Shown: in pieces, positions 5,583 through 6,809 of the stretch | Position numbering within the stretch: position 1 is the first letter of the stretch | Layout of the letters: each line of letters opens with the position of its first letter | NCBI GenBank assembly: GCA_024643485.1 | Contig: JAHEMU010000147.1 | Coordinates: forward strand, 1-6,809 | DNA from: Cytophagales bacterium | GTDB lineage: Bacteria; Bacteroidota; Bacteroidia; Cytophagales; Cyclobacteriaceae | Direction: 5' to 3' | Length of the DNA: 6,809 bases | Program-made: the position numbers and the translations under genes | Notes under the pieces: generated by a model | What the model was told of the DNA's origin: nothing | Databases searched by the model: none | The model's input: only the letters and a program-made list of their open reading frames with translations

Positions 5583-6809
5583 ATGAAGGCAGCACTTACG
5601 GTAATTTTATCAGTTTTCGTTTTTTCATTGTCGGCTCAACAATGGGATGCATCTAAAATTAATGAACTACCCTTTCGATTTATAGGCCCAGAAGGAAACC
5701 GTGCAATCGCCGTTGTTGGTGAGCCGGGAAATTCGGATGTCGCCTATATTGGAGCAGCCAGTGGTGGTTTATGGAAAACCATCGATCGTGGTCTAAATTG
5801 GGATCCTATTACTGACGATCTTGATGTTTCTTCAGTTTCTGCCTTGGCTTTGGTTCCCTCTCATCCTGAGCGAATATGGATGGGAACAGGGGAAACGTTT
5901 TTAATCCGTCCAGCCCATGCAATGGGTGATGGAATTTATTATTCTCCGAATGCAGGTAAATCTTGGGAAAATAAAGGTCTTGTAAAAACGGGCCGAATTG
6001 GAAGAATTATTGTACATCCAACGAACCCAGATATTGTATATGTCGCGGCGTTGGGGCATACCTATGGACCTCAAAAAGAGCGTGGTGTTTATAAAACTAC
6101 CGATGGTGGAAAAACATGGAAGCAGATGTTGTTTGTCGATGAAAATACCGGAGCCGCGGATATCAGTATTGACCCTTCTAACCCCGAAGTAATTTACGCG
6201 GCCATGTGGTCGATCCATATTAATACTTGGGGGTTAAATAGTGGTGGTCCTGGTGGTGGAATATATAAATCAATTGATGGTGGTGAGCATTGGGAGCCCA
6301 TGACGAAAAATGGTTTGCCGGGTGGTATTAAAAATCCCGTAGGTAAAACGGCAGTTGCAATTGCTCCAGGAAAGCCGAATGTCGTTTATGCCTTATTTGA
6401 AATGGAGTCACCAGCCCTTTATCGATCTGAGGATAATGGCCAGAATTGGGTGTTGATGAGTAGGAATCATGATATGGCAGAACGAGCGCCTTATTATACA
6501 AGGATAACAGTTTCACCAATAAATGAAAATGAGATATTTTTTATCAGCGTTAAATTTAGCAGGTCTGTTGATGGAGGTAAAACACTTGTAGAATCAGGAT
6601 ATCGGGCCGGAGGGGATAATCACGATATGTGGATAGACCCCACAAATCCTGATCGCCATATGGTGGCACATGATGGTTGCGCTAGTATTACGTACAATGG
6701 GGGTGCTTCTTATCAGCGAATAGTACTCCCTATCGCACAAATGTATCATGTAAGTACAGACAACCAGATCCCCTATAATGTATATGGTAACCGGCAAGAT
6801 GGATACTCC
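5583..6809 (+). CDS. Secreted Asp-box (BNR/sortilin-like) beta-propeller protein, N-terminal 409 residues (runs off right edge)
   Basis: The frame from ATG 5583 is open to the end of the window. Seen: a signal peptide (1-18, hydrophobic core LTVILSVFVFSLSA, likely cut before Gln19), then repeated Asp-box turns: TIDRGLNWDP (67-74 region), SPNAGKSWE (121-129), TTDGGKTWK (172-180), SIDGGEHWE (230-238), SEDNGQNWV (282-290), and degenerate SVDGGKTLV (328-336) and TYNGGASYQ (370-378). Between them come propeller strands with HPTNPDIVYVAA, DPSNPEVIYAAM and DPTNPDRHMVA. Family knowledge: such VPS10/sortilin-like propellers are often labelled glycosyl hydrolases, but no catalytic residues are evident, so I would not assign an enzyme activity. 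A role in binding or processing extracellular material is plausible. An in-frame ATG at 5544 would add 13 residues ahead of the signal peptide; 5583 gives a normal one. It is divergent from feoAB, 123 bases away. Confidence 0.88.
   Translation, partial: MKAALTVILSVFVFSLSAQQWDASKINELPFRFIGPEGNRAIAVVGEPGNSDVAYIGAASGGLWKTIDRGLNWDPITDDLDVSSVSALALVPSHPERIWMGTGETFLIRPAHAMGDGIYYSPNAGKSWENKGLVKTGRIGRIIVHPTNPDIVYVAALGHTYGPQKERGVYKTTDGGKTWKQMLFVDENTGAADISIDPSNPEVIYAAMWSIHINTWGLNSGGPGGGIYKSIDGGEHWEPMTKNGLPGGIKNPVGKTAVAIAPGKPNVVYALFEMESPALYRSEDNGQNWVLMSRNHDMAERAPYYTRITVSPINENEIFFISVKFSRSVDGGKTLVESGYRAGGDNHDMWIDPTNPDRHMVAHDGCASITYNGGASYQRIVLPIAQMYHVSTDNQIPYNVYGNRQDGYS

Noticed and set aside
5998..6218. 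Open frames on both strands inside the propeller gene
   Set aside because: They lie within a clearly coding, repeat-bearing frame and show no recognisable protein features.

Overview
The window looks like chromosomal DNA of a Bacteroidota bacterium, most likely a flavobacterium-type organism. The DNA is AT-rich. Most genes lack strong Shine-Dalgarno sites. Two intergenic regions carry the Bacteroidota promoter pattern (TTTG, about 19-20 bases, then TAnnTTTG). The protein sequences (FeoA, FeoB, RecX, an EYWP-type ATP-grasp protein, a large Asp-box propeller protein) have the look of that phylum. I cannot name a genus.

Layout: seven genes lie on the minus strand, from about 5459 down to the left edge. 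One gene runs rightward from 5583 off the right edge. Read in the direction of transcription, the minus-strand genes are: feoA (5459-5244) and feoB (5230-3281), a ferrous iron uptake operon behind a good promoter; a small two-helix membrane protein with a YcxB-like C-terminal domain (3217-2744), with its own promoter; recX (about 2754-2251), which overlaps the previous gene and has no ATG, GTG or TTG start for its N-terminal part; a DinB/YfiT-like four-helix protein (2218-1706); an uncharacterised ATP-grasp ligase with a hydrophobic N-terminus (1697-672); and the first 206 residues of a 5-oxoprolinase/hydantoinase-A type protein (618 to the edge), preceded by an AT-rich hairpin and a promoter-like element. 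The divergent gene encodes a secreted Asp-box (BNR, sortilin-like) beta-propeller protein, cut off by the window end.

How they work together: FeoA and FeoB form the Fe(II) importer. An imperfect 17-base palindrome between the feoA promoter and its start could be the operator of a metal-sensing repressor. The block from the YcxB-like gene to the ATP-grasp gene is tightly packed and is probably one transcript. The DinB-like, ATP-grasp and 5-oxoprolinase genes each belong to families with members in thiol, peptide-ligation or gamma-glutamyl chemistry, so a shared pathway is conceivable, but the sequence does not prove one. I see no RNA genes, CRISPR array, insertion sequence, prophage or defence system. 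No long non-coding stretch exists; the largest gap is the 123 bases between feoA and the divergent gene.
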